Assembly (NCBI RefSeq): GCF_022605725.1
Contig: NC_065556.1
Span: 6,510,001 to 6,574,000, forward strand
Origin: Anthonomus grandis grandis
Lineage: Eukaryota > Arthropoda > Insecta > Coleoptera > Curculionidae
Length of the DNA: 64,000 bases
Reading direction: 5' to 3'
Below, piece by piece: positions 47,265-59,439 of this stretch. The notes beneath the pieces were generated by a model that saw only the letters and a list, made by a program, of their open reading frames with translations, made no database searches and had not been told where the DNA came from. Made by a program: the position numbers and the translations under genes. Every line of letters starts with the position of its first letter. Position 1 is the first letter of the stretch.

Positions 47265-49040
47265 CTTAATTTATTTCTCGTCACCCAATTATTAAACTCA
47301 ATATTATGAATAATGGAAACAACAGTATAAAAGTAAATGGCTTCCTTTGATAATATTTCATATTTTAAGGAGTCTTAATTTGGATCTTAAGTATATAGTC
47401 TACATCAGGCTTTTTAAGTCGCTGATCTTGATGGATGGCTTAATAATTGTTACTGGCTAAAGGCGATACGTAACGGATATCGCAATTTTTTTGCTAACTT
47501 TGTAGGCTGATAAGGTAACTTTACCAATTTAAAATGTTTTATATTTGATAAAATATAAAGAATTATCATAATGAGGTTAATTTATAAAATCACTGAAATT
47601 TTATATGGCGTATTCATTTGACTTTCTTTTTTTTTTTAAAGAGACCACCATGGAAATCAATATGACTCAGTGATTTTTTTCCATTTAACTACGAAACTTA
47701 AATAAAGTTTAAGAAATTTGGTTAAGCCAAACCAAAATTATCGTTACTTTTCTTAATATACTTTCCTTTTATCTTACTCTCCAACCTACATTAATTTGAT
47801 GTTTAAAATCGTTTAACCTAGATGATATAGAATAATAATCAAAGTACCCCATCAAGAGCAGTTTAATGAATTATTTCTACTTTTGTATAACTACTTCTAT
47901 TTAACAATCTTATCTCCTGAAGAAAAATACTGATTTTTTCATAGTATGTGGATTAAATCTAATTTAAATATTAATTAAAATGGTACTTTTGGAATTTAAA
48001 ATATAACAAAAAATACTTTAAAATTAATTTAATTTAATTTAATTATAAATAAATTATTCAATATGCAATATACTAAATGTAAATTATTTAAAGCTGCTTA
48101 GACCAAAGGTACATAATTTCAATAGAAATAAATTAATTCATTGCATTAAAATATTTTTGGCCTATTTTTGAGTATTGCCAAAATGGGTAAATAATTTTTA
48201 CCAGACTAAATTAAAATTAAATTGGATGTTTTTTAAAAGCAGCAAATATGTTTTAGGCAAGACTTCAATAGTATATACCTTCGTCGTGTAATGAATGGTT
48301 CATTTAAGGAAAAAAAAATTGCTACTAGAATAGATAGAACTTTAATAGAATTTTGATAGGGTAATCATGGAATGTCATATTTGATAGGTAGGTACATATT
48401 GAAAAACCTTAAAAGAAACAATTTTTCTTCTTCTTACACTAACTAAAGTACAACATATTATTGCATTTTCATAATATATAATAACATTCCACATCAAACG
48501 TAGTGCGAAAGTAAATTTTCGTTTAAAGATAATCTAGTTGTTGCTTTATCGAATATCAGTTTCTGTTTCCCAATTTTTCCAATTCCAAATTAAATAAACG
48601 CTGCAGTTTCACCGAGTTGATGATTAGTGGCATGAAACAATAGATCATAGTTTTACTGATTTTTTATTATGATATAATATACACTACGGCCTTACAGCGG
48701 ATACAGCACTAATAAACCAATTAAAAAATAGATGATGTAATAAATTTTCAGCTGTAATGAATTTTGATAGAAGAAATATGGTGCACGCAATATTAAATTA
48801 CAATAATAATATAAAGAATAATAATAACAATAATTCTTTTTGCGTAAATACACCATTTCTTCAATTAACAAAAATAAAAAAAACACGGTAAACAATATCT
48901 TAATAATAATAATATCTTACATTTATATTCATAGTACATTTAGTAAGACACCAAAATAAAATACTAATGATCATGAAGCTTCACAATAGTATGAAAAAAA
49001 AATCAGGAATATCTCAGAAGAACAAGAGCACTAAAGACTG
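47265..49040. other. AT-rich stretch without recognised genes
   Basis: Only short, low-complexity frames. No terminal repeats were noticed. Confidence 0.4.
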
Positions 49041-49042
49041 AC

Positions 49043-49139
49043 CTTTGTGCCAAGAATAAGTTACCAGCAATCACAACTTTAGTTTCCCATTTGTCAAATA
49101 CAGTTTCAGCATTATCTAGTACACTTTGGCCAGGAATAG
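49043..49139 (-). CDS. Candidate host exon, unidentified
   Basis: On the minus strand a 97-bp segment sits between CTATTCATAG and a GTCAGT donor (GT at 49042-49041). One frame is open: IPGQSVLDNAETVFDKWETK then VVIAGNLFLAQ. Its composition is more protein-like and less AT-rich than the surroundings. I do not recognise the family. The boundaries rest on splice-site matches alone; no neighbouring exon was found. Confidence 0.35.
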
Positions 49140-49938
49140 CTATGAATAGGAAAACTGGGTTAAATATTCTATGGTTCATTCAAATAATGTTAAACATTGT
49201 CACAGTGTACTACATCCAAGATAAACAAAAAAAAATACTTTAAGATTAAGAAACTGATAAGATTATTAACGAAGAGTGGTCTTGAGAAAAGGCTTAAGTT
49301 TGAAGAAAAAAGAGGGAAGTAGCTGTGTTTCTCGCAGGATTGTAGGAAATAATCAAACCAGGTATATTTGGAGCAAAATTATTGTTTAAATGTTAGTTTA
49401 TTACTAAGATAATAATTAAACAATAGCTTTTATCTCTTTTTAATTTCATAACCTATTTGTTTGAGTAAGGTTAGTTGCTCATCGGCTTTGATAGAAACGT
49501 ATGCGTGTAAAAAAAGCACACGTATTTTAGTTATAATACGGCAGTATCTAGCAGATCAGTAGGTATCAGTAATTAAATATTATTATTATTGTATATTTAT
49601 AAGTTACAAAAGCACATTCGTGGATAAAATTACTGGCTGTATCGTACGTGTACGCAGAATCTGAAAGTTGATCTATCGAAGGAACATTTTTGTTTGACAT
49701 TGGGTCGGGTTAGTGGAAAATATTGGGTGTTTTTTGGGCCGTATACCGAGAACTTTTGCCTAATGGACTGATTTAGGCAACGTTTATTACGCAATAAACG
49801 TAAAGTACATTAAGAATAGCACTAAACGTTTGCGCAAAGTGCCATTAGAAAGAGATAAAAAGAAGCTATAAAAGTCTGTAAGTGTATTTCTTTTTTCTTA
49901 TGGTATTTTTTTTCTATTGGCTCTCCTACTGAATTAAT
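49140..49938. other. Spacer, possible BEL/Pao 5' sequence at its right end
   Basis: No coding seen. The part just before 49939 would be the retrotransposon leader; I could not delimit an LTR. Confidence 0.35.
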
Positions 49939-51160
49939 ATGGTGGACACCGCGGAAATCTCAGCGAAAACTGTTGAGCAGTTAAAAACAAACTTTAAGAC
50001 GAAAGCGAGGTATTCATCAAGGGTAGGCTAACTAGCCTAGAAACTGCCTTATCAGGGACAGAATCAGAAGTTTCTCCTATAGAAATAACTTCTAGTACTT
50101 TATGGGTAGAGTTTGCCTGGAATGAATTCCAAGAGATTCAATTGAAGACTGAAGAGTTAAAACAAGATAACCAAGATGCTAACAAACAAAATAAATTAGA
50201 GTCCAAAGAGCGTATAAGCTCTTTCGAATTGGCTCCAGCTAATTATACTGAAGCATGGAAAATATTAACTAATATAAACACCCTAAATAAAACGCCCTAA
50301 AAAGAGGTGGTGCTAAAAGAAAGTCACACAGAATTGTGGCACATTTGTGATTCTATAAGTAAACATTTAAGGTTTATTTAAGTCTAATTGTTTATTTTAA
50401 GTCTGTAGAAATCGATGTAAAAAGTTGGGACTCATTGATCATTTATTTATTGGCAAATAATTTTGACAATATAACACGAAGGGACTGAGAATCCTATAAA
50501 TATGACGGGGATCTACTTCAGTTAAAAGATTTAAATATTTTTTTGGAAAATAGGTGCGAAATCCTAGAAAAAATTGAAGGCCCAAAATCTGATGATTCGC
50601 ATGGCAAGAGCAAAATATCTAAATAATATTCGTAAAAGAAACTATAAGTTTCGCAGGTAATAATAGAAGTGGGAGTGATATTAAATATACATGGTATAAT
50701 ATTTAGAAGCATGTTATTGAATTGTCTGAAAGTTTTAAGCGACTTAGCTTAGACGAAAAAATGGAATTTGTAAAGAAAACGAGATTGTGTTTTAATTGCT
50801 TGAAAGATATACATCCTTATTAGAAATGTAAGCTTCCAAGAGGTTCTACGTGCAGAAAACCTCACCATGTGTTGCTCTCAAGTCCAATGAGAGCGCAGCA
50901 AGTAGAACCGGCAACACCGCATAGGTGGCTAACCGTACAATTATTGATGCAGGGAAAAATGTATCGTCAGAGACCGCCGCCCATAGTAGTGAATTTTCAG
51001 GAGTATGTAAGGAGAAGAAATACAATGTTGCCACGTCTGCCAATTTTTCTCAAGTGTTATTGTCAACCACGATGATTAAAATAGATCATGAGGGTAAAAA
51101 GGTTAATGGTGTTTGATAGATAGTGAAAGTCAAAGTTGAAGGTTGAAGAAACAGTTGTCT
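49939..51160 (+). pseudogene. BEL/Pao retrotransposon gag and protease start, decayed
   Basis: ATG at 49939 (MVDTAEISAKTVEQLKTNFK) begins a frame that soon shifts. Later parts are recognisable: LWVEFAWNEFQEIQLKTEEL, SLIIYLLANNFDNITRRD (the Pao-type gag region), a zinc-knuckle-like CFNCLKDIHPY...CKLPRG (50790-50860), and LLSTTMIKIDHEGKKVNG leading to an IDSESQ remnant of the aspartic protease site (DSGSQ in the family, about 51117-51133). RT and integrase are absent downstream, so the copy is truncated as well as mutated. Confidence 0.7.
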
Positions 51161-51970
51161 TGACAGAATTTAAACACAAGTATAAAAGAGTACTAACGTC
51201 TTCCCTTTTTTTAAATATTGTACGTCCCTCTACATTTAGTGGTGAATTATTTGTATTCTTAAATATTTTGAAATATTGTTTTGTGACAATATTTTTCCTC
51301 CTATGTGGGTAACTGTAACTCCTATGAGTAACTGACAATTAGCACTTATGATGGCTCATAGGCAAAAAGCGCTCTGCTAAGATATTAATAAACACTTTGC
51401 TCTGCATATATCTAGTTTATAGCGATTAACTAAATTGCAGACTACGTGAAATAGATAACGAGACTAGTCAGTATATAGTTGTAGATTATTTAAGGCTTGG
51501 TAAAAATAAATAGTTAGGACTCCACAATCCAGTTGCAACCGACTTACATTGGAATATCTGTAAGTAAATCTGAAATATGTAATTGCTGTTTCTGACAAAC
51601 AGTAAAAAACCTGAACACAGACCAAATTACTAATCTGTGGAAAACTTAAATCAAGACAAACACAAGTTACTAAGGTAAAAAAAAACTTAATACTAATCCT
51701 TAATTATCTAGGCTTATCTGCTCCAGTACGTGTGCAGAATATCTCACGATTCTGGAGAAGATTATTCCCCTTAAAACGACTGATGTCTTATGGAAAGTTT
51801 TATGATCAAGGTACATTCTTTTTAAATCAAAGGATTGTTAAAATAGTTGTTAAAATAGTTTACAAAAAAATAATTAATTAACCTTAAAAAGACAAAATTT
51901 TGGATTTAACAACAGTCTTCATCAGAAAAATGTAGGTCAAATAGTAAGCAATAATTACCTTACACCTATA
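51161..51970. other. Stretch without recognised features
   Basis: No coding or clear repeat structure identified. Confidence 0.35.
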
Positions 51971-53482
51971 CAGATCGTGTTTTCGTTCGTTACTTTTAGG
52001 AAACCGCATAGAGCCGAAATTTTGCAACGTCGCGCGTGTACGAGTGCCTGCGACAGAGCACCACCCCGGCCGGACGGGATTAGTAAACATCTGACTTTTG
52101 TGGGAGCTGCGCCGTTTGGCGACAAAATGTCCCAAAATATTACGCGAAAATCCAGGCATTTTTAAAATATTTAATATGCTGTGTTTTGCATAATGAAAAT
52201 TAAAGCGTTATTCTAATAAAAAATAAAATATCAACTCTGATAAAAATATAATAAACAATCAGAAATAAAACTCTAATAAACAAACTTAACAACATATCAT
52301 TTTTTAAATAAAAGACTCAAATAAACCACCTTCTTTCGCTAAACAAAAACTTAACCTATCGTAAAAGCTATTTCGCACCTCCAAAAGAGTTTCAGGTAAA
52401 ATGGAATTGGCACCTTCGACAATTTTATTTCGCAACTCCTCTAAATTTGTTGGCCTACTAGATTCATGATTGTAAATGGTCTGCTTAAGGTAACCCCTCA
52501 AATAAAAGTCATTTGGAGACAAATCTGGAGATCTAGGAGGCCATTTAATATCGCCAGTCCCACAGGCGGTTAGTAAAAGTATTTGTTAAAAATTCTTTTA
52601 CCCTAGCCGCGTTATGAGCAGGACAGCCATCTTGCTGAAAATAAACCAATTCCAGGTCTACATCAGGTAGAATTTGAATGGCAGGAAGAACTTGGTTTTG
52701 CAGCAACTTAAGGTACTTTTGGGCGTTTAAAGTGCCATCAATAAAAAATGGCCCTATAACATTGTCGCCCAAAATACCTGCCCAAACATTCAATTTCTGA
52801 GGATACTGGGTACGAAACTGAAAACTTCTGTGCTCTTTTTCCTGAGACCAATAACGAACAATGGAAGGATTGTATTTGCCATGTAGTGGAAAAGAAGATT
52901 CATCAGAAAACAAAATATTTTAAAAAAATATTCGTTTACATTTGCCTTTTCCATCATGGTTTCACAAAATTCCATTCTTCACCACTGGTCTTCAGGAAAT
53001 ATTTCCTGAGTGGACCGTGTCGAATCAAGTTCTAGGGTACTGCAAACTATTTTTTTCCGCCATTCTATATCCTGGACCACTTCAACAGATGGTTCTTGAC
53101 GTTTTGTGTGGCATATTTTACAATCTTGAAGACAAATGGATGTCTTAAAATTTATAACCACATTTAAAACCGTTTTTGCACAAGGAATCGGTCTATTCTC
53201 AAAGGTCACTGAAAACAAATCTCTACATTGTACTGCCGAATTGCCTCTATAAAACCATTTAATTAGTTGAACTCTTTCGGAAGGGGTATAAACAGCCATA
53301 GTGAAAAAAACATGAAAATAACGCTCAAAAATTATTAATGCAACGTGCAGTAACACAGCAAAGTGAGGTCTGCTGACTCCCGGGTCAAAAAACAAAAACG
53401 AAAAATACCGCCGCCTGTAAGCCGCAACCAAGCGGTGTTGCCATTATTTTGGGTAATACGTAGCTCACGATAACACGATCTG
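51971..53482 (-). mobile_element. DD41D mariner-like element, family X copy A
   Basis: Ends CAGATCGTGTT inverted, flanked by TA on each side. The sequence is about 90% or more like copy B (56915-58629) by eye, but shorter (1512 against 1715 bp), with deletions in the transposase and near the left end. Confidence 0.88.
52304..53299 (-). pseudogene. DD41D transposase of family X, copy A, frameshifted
   Basis: ATG at 53299 gives MAVYTPSERVQLIKWFYRGN (DUF4817-type helix-turn-helix). The DDE part has MFSDESSFPLHGKYNPSIVR and FQQDGCPAHNAARVKEFL. A deletion at about 52555-52565 removes the ISG part before GTGDIKW, and the frame breaks. The third Asp is retained in SPNDFYLRGYLKQ in another frame. 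Confidence 0.8.
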
Positions 53483-53964
53483 TATATCTTTTTCCCTAAA
53501 ATTAAAGATACCCATTTAGAACCGATTGGTTTCCACAAAATACTACTGAAGTTGTATAGGGTGTCCCAGCTAACACGAGACCTAGGCATTTTCGGTGTGA
53601 AAAACATATTTCTTTCAAAAACTTCCAACACGTCGGTTTTATTTTCAAAAGGGACAATTGTTGACCCAAGAATACCCTAAGAAGAAGTGGGACTACCCCT
53701 AAAATCTTAAATGGATGGAAGCGTCGTGTGATGTCTTATTTTAAAGGTCTTTTAATTCTGAATACAACTGCTAAGATTTTAGAGTGGCTGCTATGATTTC
53801 TATTTTAATCTTAAATGCGTTAATTTCATTTTTCAAAGAGCTGCGTATTTATAAAATAATCGCTTTTAGCCCTACAGCCTCGTATAAGGGGATGAAAAAA
53901 CCCCTAAAATTTATTAAATTACTATAGTTTCTAAAATCGGCAAAAACAGTCGCGTGTCATCTAA

Positions 53965-54115
53965 TTTAAAAAGAAGAAGAAAATATATCATACGCTTACT
54001 ATTTGAGCGTATGAGATGGTATTTTCTAAATTGATTTTTACTAAGTGACGTAATACCCAACAAAATAAGTAACTCATTATGAACTCGTCACAACAATACA
54101 GATTTTATCTAACTT
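53965..54115. repeat. Diverged arm of the foldback family at 44700-45305
   Basis: Shares GAGCGTATGAGAT, AAATTGATTTTT, AAGTGACGTAATACCCAA and CGTCACAACAATACAGATTT with the right arm of the foldback inside the R4/Dong element. Confidence 0.7.
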
Positions 54116-55263
54116 AATGTTATTTTTTCTTAATATTACTAAATACTTTAAAGCGACTTTTTTTAAAAATATCAAGTTGTTAAAATTATTGAAAAATTAT
54201 TTGGTGCTGATCTATAATAGATTAAAAAAAGCATGGAATAACTGAGTACTGCTAGTAAATAGTAGATAGATAGAAAATACTTTGCCCTATAATTTTTAAA
54301 TAAAGCAAGTTTATTAAATTAGGTCAATTTATTAAGTGCTCCAATTAAGTCACGCCTACTTCCGTACAAGAATTAAAGTTTTGCTCAAAACAAAGTTTGT
54401 CATTTTCTAGAAGTTCAGGTGTTATCACCTGATCTGATGTATAGTACTTTCACGTAAGTCTTTCAAGGTTTCTGGTTGCGTACTTTTAGTTTTTAAATTT
54501 ACCATAAAAAAAATGAAGTAAAGTCAAACAGGCGACCTAGCTGGCCATTCTATAAAGGGTCCTCTTTTTCGAACCAACGATCAGGAAATATCTCATCAAG
54601 ATATTGCCCCACATTAGCAGCATATTATATATATATATTATGGAGGTGCTCTATCTCATTAGACAATGACTTGAGCTTTCTCATTAGCGTTTCTATCTTT
54701 AACTATTTCTATTATTCCTGGATTGGCCGCATTTTTCAAGAGACCTTAATACATCAATGAACAATGAAGCTTTCAAACATGACTCAATTATGAAGTTTCC
54801 ATGAATATCGCCCAAACACTAACTCACTTCTCAGTGAAAAATGAGACTGAAAAAAAAAGGAGTATGAACTTGAAAAAAAGGAGCGAAACTGTCCAGGATT
54901 GGCATCTGACCTGTGGCAGTAGTTATTACAGAATCTGAGAATCAAATGTTAAAATTACGACGCTGAGGACAGAATTAATTTCTTTAAGTACCTATAAATG
55001 CAACTTTGTCTTACTCCCGTAGTGGTCAATTTTCTGAAACTTATTCCTGGTCTGGCATGAAGTTAACCTAGGACAGCTATTTGCATTGCTTCATGAACAA
55101 CAACAGCATACTGACCCTCACGCTTTTTATTTAACACACTGCCAGTTTCCCTAAATTTAGCCCCTAATTCCAGAACGTCTTTTCTGTTGAACTATTTTTC
55201 TGGATAAAAGTCATTAGATACTTACGTATATAATGTACGAAATAAATTAAATATATATTTATT
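54116..55263. other. Stretch without intact genes
   Basis: 54360-55200 has minus-strand scraps reminiscent of a mariner-type transposase C-terminus (for example wording like FLWG at 54535 could not be confirmed). Too degraded to call. Confidence 0.3.
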
Positions 55264-55265
55264 TA

Positions 55266-56887
55266 CAGTGACCGCCTAAAGTTCAGCATAAATTTGATAA
55301 AAATTAGAGACATGATTTTTTGAGAAAACGCTCGGGCCCGTCGATTTTTATTTTAAGTTGCGCATTATTTTACATAAATTTTTGTATACAGGGTAGAACA
55401 AAAAAAAAGATATGCATTTATGAAATATAGGCAAAATTCCAAGCAAGTTTCGTATAATACACCTTATCTCAAAACTCAACTGTTTCAGAAATATTTACAT
55501 TTAACCATCAAGAAAGCAAGTAAGTACGTCTATTTACAAATTAAGATAAAACGGAGGATAAAATGTTATAAACTGTGAAAACTCTTATTAATATATCAAG
55601 TGTTCAAACTGATCCCCATTTACTTCTTGGCAGAAAGCAAGACGGTTTACAAACTCATGTAAAACACTATCAATTATTTCGAGTGATATACGTCTAATTT
55701 CATATCTAATTCTATTTTTCAAATCTTCTACGTTGTTTGGCTTCTCAATATAAACCTGACTTTTCAGGTACCCCCATAGAAAAATTGTCGCAGGGATTTA
55801 GGTCTGGTGACCTGGCCGGCCTATTGGCCCTCTTCGTCCTACCCATCTACCTGGGAACACTGTATCTAAGTAATTACGGACATCTCGAAAGAAATGTGGT
55901 GCGGCGCCGTCTTGCTGAAACCACAAATTATCTGTCGGGACAGCAGGGTCTTGTTCGTCTGAGTATAGGGCAGCCAAAGCAGGGATAAGATCTTCTTGGA
56001 GAAAATTCAAATAGCGTTGTCTTGTTAAGTTTTCTTCGAAAAAGTGTGGCCCTATTACTTTATTTTTCACGATACCAGCCCAAACATTAATAGATTTACG
56101 GTACTGTGTATGAGCCTCAGTTGCCCAGTGTGGATTTGAAACTGACCAGTACCGACAATTTTGCCGATTTACGATACCATTTAAACAAAAAGTTGCTTCA
56201 TCCGAAAACAAAACTCGTAACACAAACTAACGGTTATTATTGCAAATGTTCATCATTTGCTCGCAAAATTGGTTTTTTCGATCAGGATCATCCTCATTTA
56301 ATTTGTGTATAAGTCTAATTTTATAAGGGTGGTATTCATTTGCTTTCAAGATGCGTCTTACTGACGTTCCGGCTATATTATTATCAACTGAAATTTCTAA
56401 AGTTGCATTGTTTGGATTTTCTTCGACGGAGAGCAGAACGTTTAATTTTGTTTCTTCAGAAATGTTTGGACGACCTGATCTTGGCAAATCCCTAACATGA
56501 CCTCAAGTTATGAATTTGTGCTCTATTCTACTAATTGTTGACTGAGAAATAGGATGGTTTTGGTATTTGGCATTAAACAGTTCACTTACTTCTTTTTGTG
56601 TGCGCACTCGATCCCCGTACCCTAGCATCCTAGAGTTTTGAGATAAGGTGTGTTATACGAAACTTGCTTGAAATTTCGCCTATATTTGATAAACGCAATA
56701 AAAAATGTAGCATTCCGTTTAAAAAAATGACCGATGACGTCATATATTTTTTTGTTCCTCCCTGTATACAAAAATTTATGTGAAATAATGCGCAACTTAA
56801 AATAAAAATCGACAGGTCCGAGCGTTTTCTCAAAAAATCATGTCTCTAATTTTTATCGAATTTATGCAGAACTTTAGGTGGTTACTG
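55266..56887 (-). mobile_element. DD41D mariner-like element, family Y
   Basis: Ends CAGTGACCGCCTAAAGTTC and, reversed, CAGTAACCACCTAAAGTTC, flanked by TA. The inverted match extends about 140 bp on each side. Its right end lies only 27 bp from the next element. Confidence 0.88.
55588..56632 (-). pseudogene. DD41D transposase of family Y, one stop and two or more frameshifts
   Basis: N-terminal MLGYGDRVRTQKEVSELFN, then an in-frame TGA near 56503, then GHVRDLPRSGRP and PNISEETKLNVLLSVEEN. The catalytic part has VLFSDEATFCLNGIVNRQ and WFQQDGAAPHFFRDVRNY. The frame breaks at 56223-56227 and again at about 55800 and 55770, after which ARSPDLNPCD and FEHLIY can be read in other frames. Spacing of the last two Asp is 41, as in the element at 23753-25589, to which it is the closest relative here. 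Confidence 0.82.
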
Positions 56888-56914
56888 TATAATAAATTAC
56901 GTACGTAATGTATA

Positions 56915-58629
56915 CAGATCGTGTTTTCGTTCGTTACTTATAGGAAACCGCATAGAGGCGAAATTTTGCAACGTCGCGCGTGTATGAGTGCCTGCGACAG
57001 AGCACCGCCCCGGTCGGCCCGAGGATGGGATTAGTAAACATCTGACTTTCGTGGGAGCTGCGTCGTTTGGCGACAAAATGTCCCAAAATATTACGCGAAA
57101 ATCCAGGCATTTTTAAAATATTTGTTCTAATGCGGGTTTTACAGAAATGACAATGTGTAAAACCCGCATAGAATTGTAATCTTAAAATGTTTAATATGCT
57201 GTGTGTTGCATAATGAAAATTAATGCGTTATTCTAATAAAAAATAAAATATCAACTCTGATAAAAATATAATAAAAAATCAGAAATAAAACTCTAATAAA
57301 CAAACTTAACAACATATTATTTTTTAAATAAAAGGCTTAAATAAACCGCCTTCTTTCGCTAAACAAAAACTTAACCTATCGTAAAAGCTATTTCGCACCT
57401 CCAAAAGAGTTTGAGGTAAAATGGAAGTGGCACCTTCGACAATTTTATTTCGCAACTCCTCTAAATTTGTTGGCCTACTAAATTGATGCTTGTAAATGGT
57501 CTGCTTAAGGTAACCCCACAGATAAAAGTAATTTGGAGACAAATCTGGAGATCTAGGAGGCCATTTAATATCGCCAGTCCCACTAATAAAGCGGTTAGGA
57601 AAAGTATTTGTTAAAAATTCTTTTACCCTAGCCGCGTTATGAGCAGGACAGCCATCTTGCTGAAAATAAACTGATCCCAGGTCTACATCAGGTAGGATTT
57701 GAGTGGCAGGAAGAACTTGGTTTTGCAGCAACTCAAGGTACTTTTGGGCGTTTAAAGTGCCATCAATAAAAAATGGCCCTATAACATTGTCGCTCCAAAT
57801 ACCTGCCCAAACATTCAATTTCTGAGGATACTGGGTACGAAACTGAAAACTTCTGTGCTCGTTTTCCTGAGACCAATAACGAACAATGGAAGGATTGTGT
57901 TTGCCATGTAATGGAAAAGAAGATTCATCAGAAAACAAAATATTTTTTTTTAATATTCGTTTTTATTTGCCTTTTCCATCATGGTTTCACAAAATTCCAT
58001 TCTTTGCCACTGGCCTTCAGGGAATATTTCCTGAGTTTTTGAATACTTGAAACATTTGTACCCATATTTTTTCCAGATACGAGCAACAGTTTTATTGCTC
58101 ATTCCCAGTTCCTCTTCAACACTTCTAGTGGACAGTGTCGAATCAAATTATCTTACAATCTTTTCTTACAAAAGTTCTAGGGTACTGCAAACCATTTCTT
58201 CCCGCCGTTCTATATCCTGGACCACTTCAACAGGGGGTTCTTGACGTTTTGTGTAGCATTTTTTACAATCTTGAAAACAAAAAGATGTCTTAAAATTTGT
58301 AACCACATTTAAAACCAAGTTTGCACAAGGAATCGGTATATTCACTATAATGTCACTGTAAATAAATCTCTACATTGTACTGCCGAATTGCCTCCATAAA
58401 ACCATTTAATTAGTTGAACTCTTTCGGAAGAGGTATAAACAGCCATAGTGAAAAAAACATGAAAATAACGCTCAAAAATTATTAATGCAACGTGCAGTAA
58501 CACAGCAAAGCGAGGTCTGCTGACTGCCGGTTCAAAAAATAAAAACGAAAAATTCCGCCGCCTGCAAGCCGCAACCAAGCGGTGTTGCCATTATTTTGGG
58601 TAATACGTAGCTCACGATAACACGATCTG
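56915..58629 (-). mobile_element. DD41D mariner-like element, family X copy B
   Basis: Ends CAGATCGTGTT inverted with TA on both sides (56913-56914 and 58630-58631). It contains extra sequence relative to copy A near the left end (about 57120-57180), including a short inverted pair AATGCGGGTTTTACA and TGTAAAACCCGCAT. Confidence 0.9.
57324..58446 (-). pseudogene. DD41D transposase of family X, copy B
   Basis: ATG at 58446 gives MAVYTSSERVQLIKWFYGGN, but the frame ends near 58345. From 57938 it is open for 204 codons: MFSDESSFPLHGKHNPSIVR, FQQDGCPAHNAARVKEFL, GTGDIKWPPRSPDLSPNYFY, ending LAKEGGLFKPFI. The third catalytic position reads Tyr (SPNYF) where copy A has Asp (SPNDF), so this copy would be inactive even with its frame intact. 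Confidence 0.85.
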
Positions 58630-59030
58630 TATACGTACCGTTCTACTGACACGTAAAAGACTTATGTAAAGAAATATTAGTTACTTAAATAGAAGGGATT
58701 TTTTACTATTTAAATAAAGCCTCATTTTATAAAAAAGTACGAGTAGTTTTTAGCAAGAATTATTTGGTATAATTCAAATTCTTCAGATAGGCACTTGTTT
58801 TTGCATTTTATGTGCTTTGTTTTTATGCATGGTACGACTAGATATTTAACAATAGAAATTTTGTAAGAAAAGATTGCAAGCATAGAGGGTTTTTTTTGGT
58901 CGATTTTTAAGTTAGGAGAAATAATTGCTAATATTAAATGAAGTAACAGCAAGAAAAAGCCTTTAAAATAAGTAAAGGGTTGCAGGTATGAGGATAGCCT
59001 TTTAATTAATAAGTTAAGATATAAGTATAA

Positions 59031-59114
59031 GATATATATTTTTTTAAAAGCAAATTAATCTTATTTTGGATGGACTCAAAATAAGATTAATTTGCTTTTA
59101 AAAAAATATATATC
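59031..59114. repeat. Perfect palindrome, 38-bp arms, 8-base loop
   Basis: 59031-59068 is the exact reverse complement of 59077-59114, with loop GATGGACT. I checked both arms base by base. It lies just outside the right arm of the inverted-repeat pair at 59150-59410. Confidence 0.92.
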
Positions 59115-59439
59115 CAAAACAGAGATCAAACCACCTTTTTAATTTTCGATGTTCTAGAATTTTTGAGAAGCTGTCATATCGAGAAAAATGATAGCAGCTA
59201 CTTTAAACTTGGCAGTTATATTCAGAATTAAAAAACCTTATTTAAGATTTTAAGGGTGATTCCAACTTCTCGTAAAGGGTTGCTGGTTTGAGTGTGCCTT
59301 CCTCATAAAACCTTGTCTTTTATCAAATCCAGTGTAAAAAACATTTTTTCTAAAAAATCAACGTGTCGGAGGTTTTTGAAAAAAAAAATGGTTTTTACAC
59401 CGAAAATGCCTCTGTTTCGGTTTCGTTAAAAAAAAAAGC

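Larger units (their letters stand above)
53560..59430. repeat. Pair of long inverted repeats enclosing two mariner-like elements
   Basis: 53583-53800 matches 59410-59150 in reverse: shared blocks include GGCATTTTCGGTGT, TTTCAAAAAC...CCAACACGT and TTTTAATTCTGAATA. They could be the TIRs or arms of an old DNA transposon into which the elements at 55266-56887 and 56915-58629 later inserted. The outer edges are not resolved; the left may start at GGGTGTCCCAGCTAACACG (about 53560). Confidence 0.6.

Noticed and set aside
50846..51338. Short minus-strand ORFs
   Set aside because: Antisense to the BEL/Pao gag relic or in featureless sequence; no family match.
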